A stretch of 5,804 nt of DNA from DATECU01 sp035286745 (lineage in GTDB: Bacteria > Acidobacteriota > Vicinamibacteria > Fen-336), in assembly GCA_035286745.1 (NCBI GenBank), contig DATECU010000044.1:1-5804 (forward strand). Reading direction: 5' to 3'. Below, in pieces: positions 4,928-5,804 of the stretch (positions are counted from its first letter, which is position 1; each line of letters begins with the position of its first letter). The notes under the pieces were generated by a model. The model was not told the origin of the DNA. It searched no databases and worked only from the letters and a program-made list of their open reading frames with translations. The position numbers and the translations under genes were made by a program.

Positions 4928-5804
4928 GTGATCGCAACCCGCGTGAAGACGGCCCTGAGACAAGCAGCCCGCAACCTGGGCCTTGGCCCTGGCGTGGCTC
5001 GCAGCGCTCCCGCCTATCAGGACGAGGAACTGATCCGCCGCACCGAGGAGTTCAATCAGGCTGCCGAGCTTTACTGGCAGGCCATCTGCAAGGACCCCAC
5101 CAGCCGCCGCCAGATCCTGAACAAGCCCCTCAGCACCATCGCCGACACCCCCGGCCTCGTCTACCGGCTGGGGCTGGTGCTCGACGCGCTGGACCTGGGG
5201 GTCGGGCTTCGGGTGCTGGATTTCGGCGCCGGGGGTTGCTGGCTGGCGTCGTTTCTGAACCGGTTGCGCTGCCGCACCGTGGCCATGGACGTGAGCCCGA
5301 CCGCTCTGGCTCTGGGCCGCGACCTCTTCGAGTCCGACCCCCGACACCACCTCGAGCTCGACCCGCAGTTCCTCCCCTATGACGGCCACCACGTCGACCT
5401 CCCGGACGAGTCGATGGATCGGGTGGTGATGTTCGACGCCTTTCACCACGTGCCCAACCAGGTGGAGGTGTTGGCCGAGGTCTTCCGGGTGTTGAAGCCG
5501 GGGGGACGGGCGGTCTTCGGGGAGCCGGGCGAGGGGCATGCGCATACCGATCAGTCGCTCTACGAGAGCGAGGCGACCGGCGTCCTGGAGAACGATCTCG
5601 ATTTGGTCGACGTCGAACGCAAGGCGAGGAACGCGGGCTTCAGCGCGGTCCTGCTCAAGCCCTACCCCCAGCCGTCACTGGCGCTCACCGTCTCGGAGTA
5701 CCGGCGGCTCATCGACGGCGAGGAGCGGCTCTATCCGATGGCGGCGCTCAGGGAGGACCTCCGCCACTTCTACATCTTCATCCTGCAGAAGGGCGAGCCC
5801 CGCC
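4928..5804 (+). CDS. Class I SAM-dependent methyltransferase (3' partial)
   Basis: The frame stays open to the window end (292 codons seen, no stop). It has a class I methyltransferase core: motif I VLDFGAGGCWLASFL (residues 96-110), an acidic end of strand 2 (VAMDVSP, D121), DRVVMFDAFHHVPN (164-177) and EVFRVLKPGGRAVFGEPG (184-201). These bind S-adenosylmethionine and shape the active site; the acceptor cannot be read. The segment EPGEGHAH...SLYESEATGVLENDLDLV resembles methyltransferases found beside glycosyltransferases in polysaccharide clusters, so a glycan substrate is a reasonable guess. About 90 residues precede motif I. Start choice: GTG 4928 has AAGG (4917-4920) seven bases upstream; GTG 4925 overlaps the CDGSH stop TAG and is only four bases from AAGG; GTG 4943 is possible. 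The close packing indicates an operon with the CDGSH gene. Confidence 0.85.
   Translation, partial: MIATRVKTALRQAARNLGLGPGVARSAPAYQDEELIRRTEEFNQAAELYWQAICKDPTSRRQILNKPLSTIADTPGLVYRLGLVLDALDLGVGLRVLDFGAGGCWLASFLNRLRCRTVAMDVSPTALALGRDLFESDPRHHLELDPQFLPYDGHHVDLPDESMDRVVMFDAFHHVPNQVEVLAEVFRVLKPGGRAVFGEPGEGHAHTDQSLYESEATGVLENDLDLVDVERKARNAGFSAVLLKPYPQPSLALTVSEYRRLIDGEERLYPMAALREDLRHFYIFILQKGEPR

Noticed and set aside
4532..5545. N-terminal extension of the GH31 frame by 338 residues on the minus strand
   Set aside because: It is low-complexity Arg/Pro/Gln-rich antisense of the CDGSH and methyltransferase genes. The ATG at 4531 has a strong ribosome binding site and begins a signal peptide.

Overview
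The window is G+C-rich bacterial DNA (roughly two thirds G+C by eye) with GTG and TTG starts among its genes. Secreted Kelch, FG-GAP and DUF11 proteins and a C-terminal IFxDGFE-type ending suggest a free-living, large-genome environmental bacterium. Acidobacteriota (Thermoanaerobaculia-like) or a Xanthomonadales-like gammaproteobacterium would fit. This assignment is inference from protein style; no rRNA or marker gene is present.

Left part (1-1917, all + strand). It opens with the C-terminal end of a Kelch-repeat protein (2-517), followed by a strong GC-rich hairpin (531-557) and about 175 bases with no convincing gene. Next comes a mosaic of three gene pieces in different reading frames. 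The first is a clean signal peptide that hits a stop after 28 codons (734-820). The second is less than one complete FG-GAP blade plus one DUF11 domain (846 to about 1370). The third is the C-terminal portion of an erythromycin-esterase-family protein (1372-1917). None is a complete gene. Short repeats lie at both junctions, so this is either a decayed, deletion-fused locus or an assembly collapse between repetitive secreted-protein genes.

Middle (1955-4531, - strand). A complete, apparently exported GH31 alpha-glucosidase-type glycoside hydrolase of 858 residues has its catalytic aspartates intact. It converges on the esterase fragment across a 37-base gap.

Right part (4532-5804). A 160-base divergent control region carries a perfect 16-bp palindrome, a TAGAAT -10-like element facing each way, and GC-rich leader hairpins next to the ribosome binding sites. 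To its right is a probable two-gene operon: a 77-residue CDGSH iron-sulfur protein (4692-4925), then a class I SAM-dependent methyltransferase whose start abuts the CDGSH stop and which runs off the window end. The GH31 enzyme and the CDGSH/methyltransferase pair share only the intergenic region; nothing shows a common pathway.

I found no CRISPR array, tRNA, rRNA, insertion sequence or convincing new multi-gene system. The most notable points are the mosaic locus, the palindrome over the predicted GH31 transcription start, and the cysteine-bearing tail of the GH31 enzyme.
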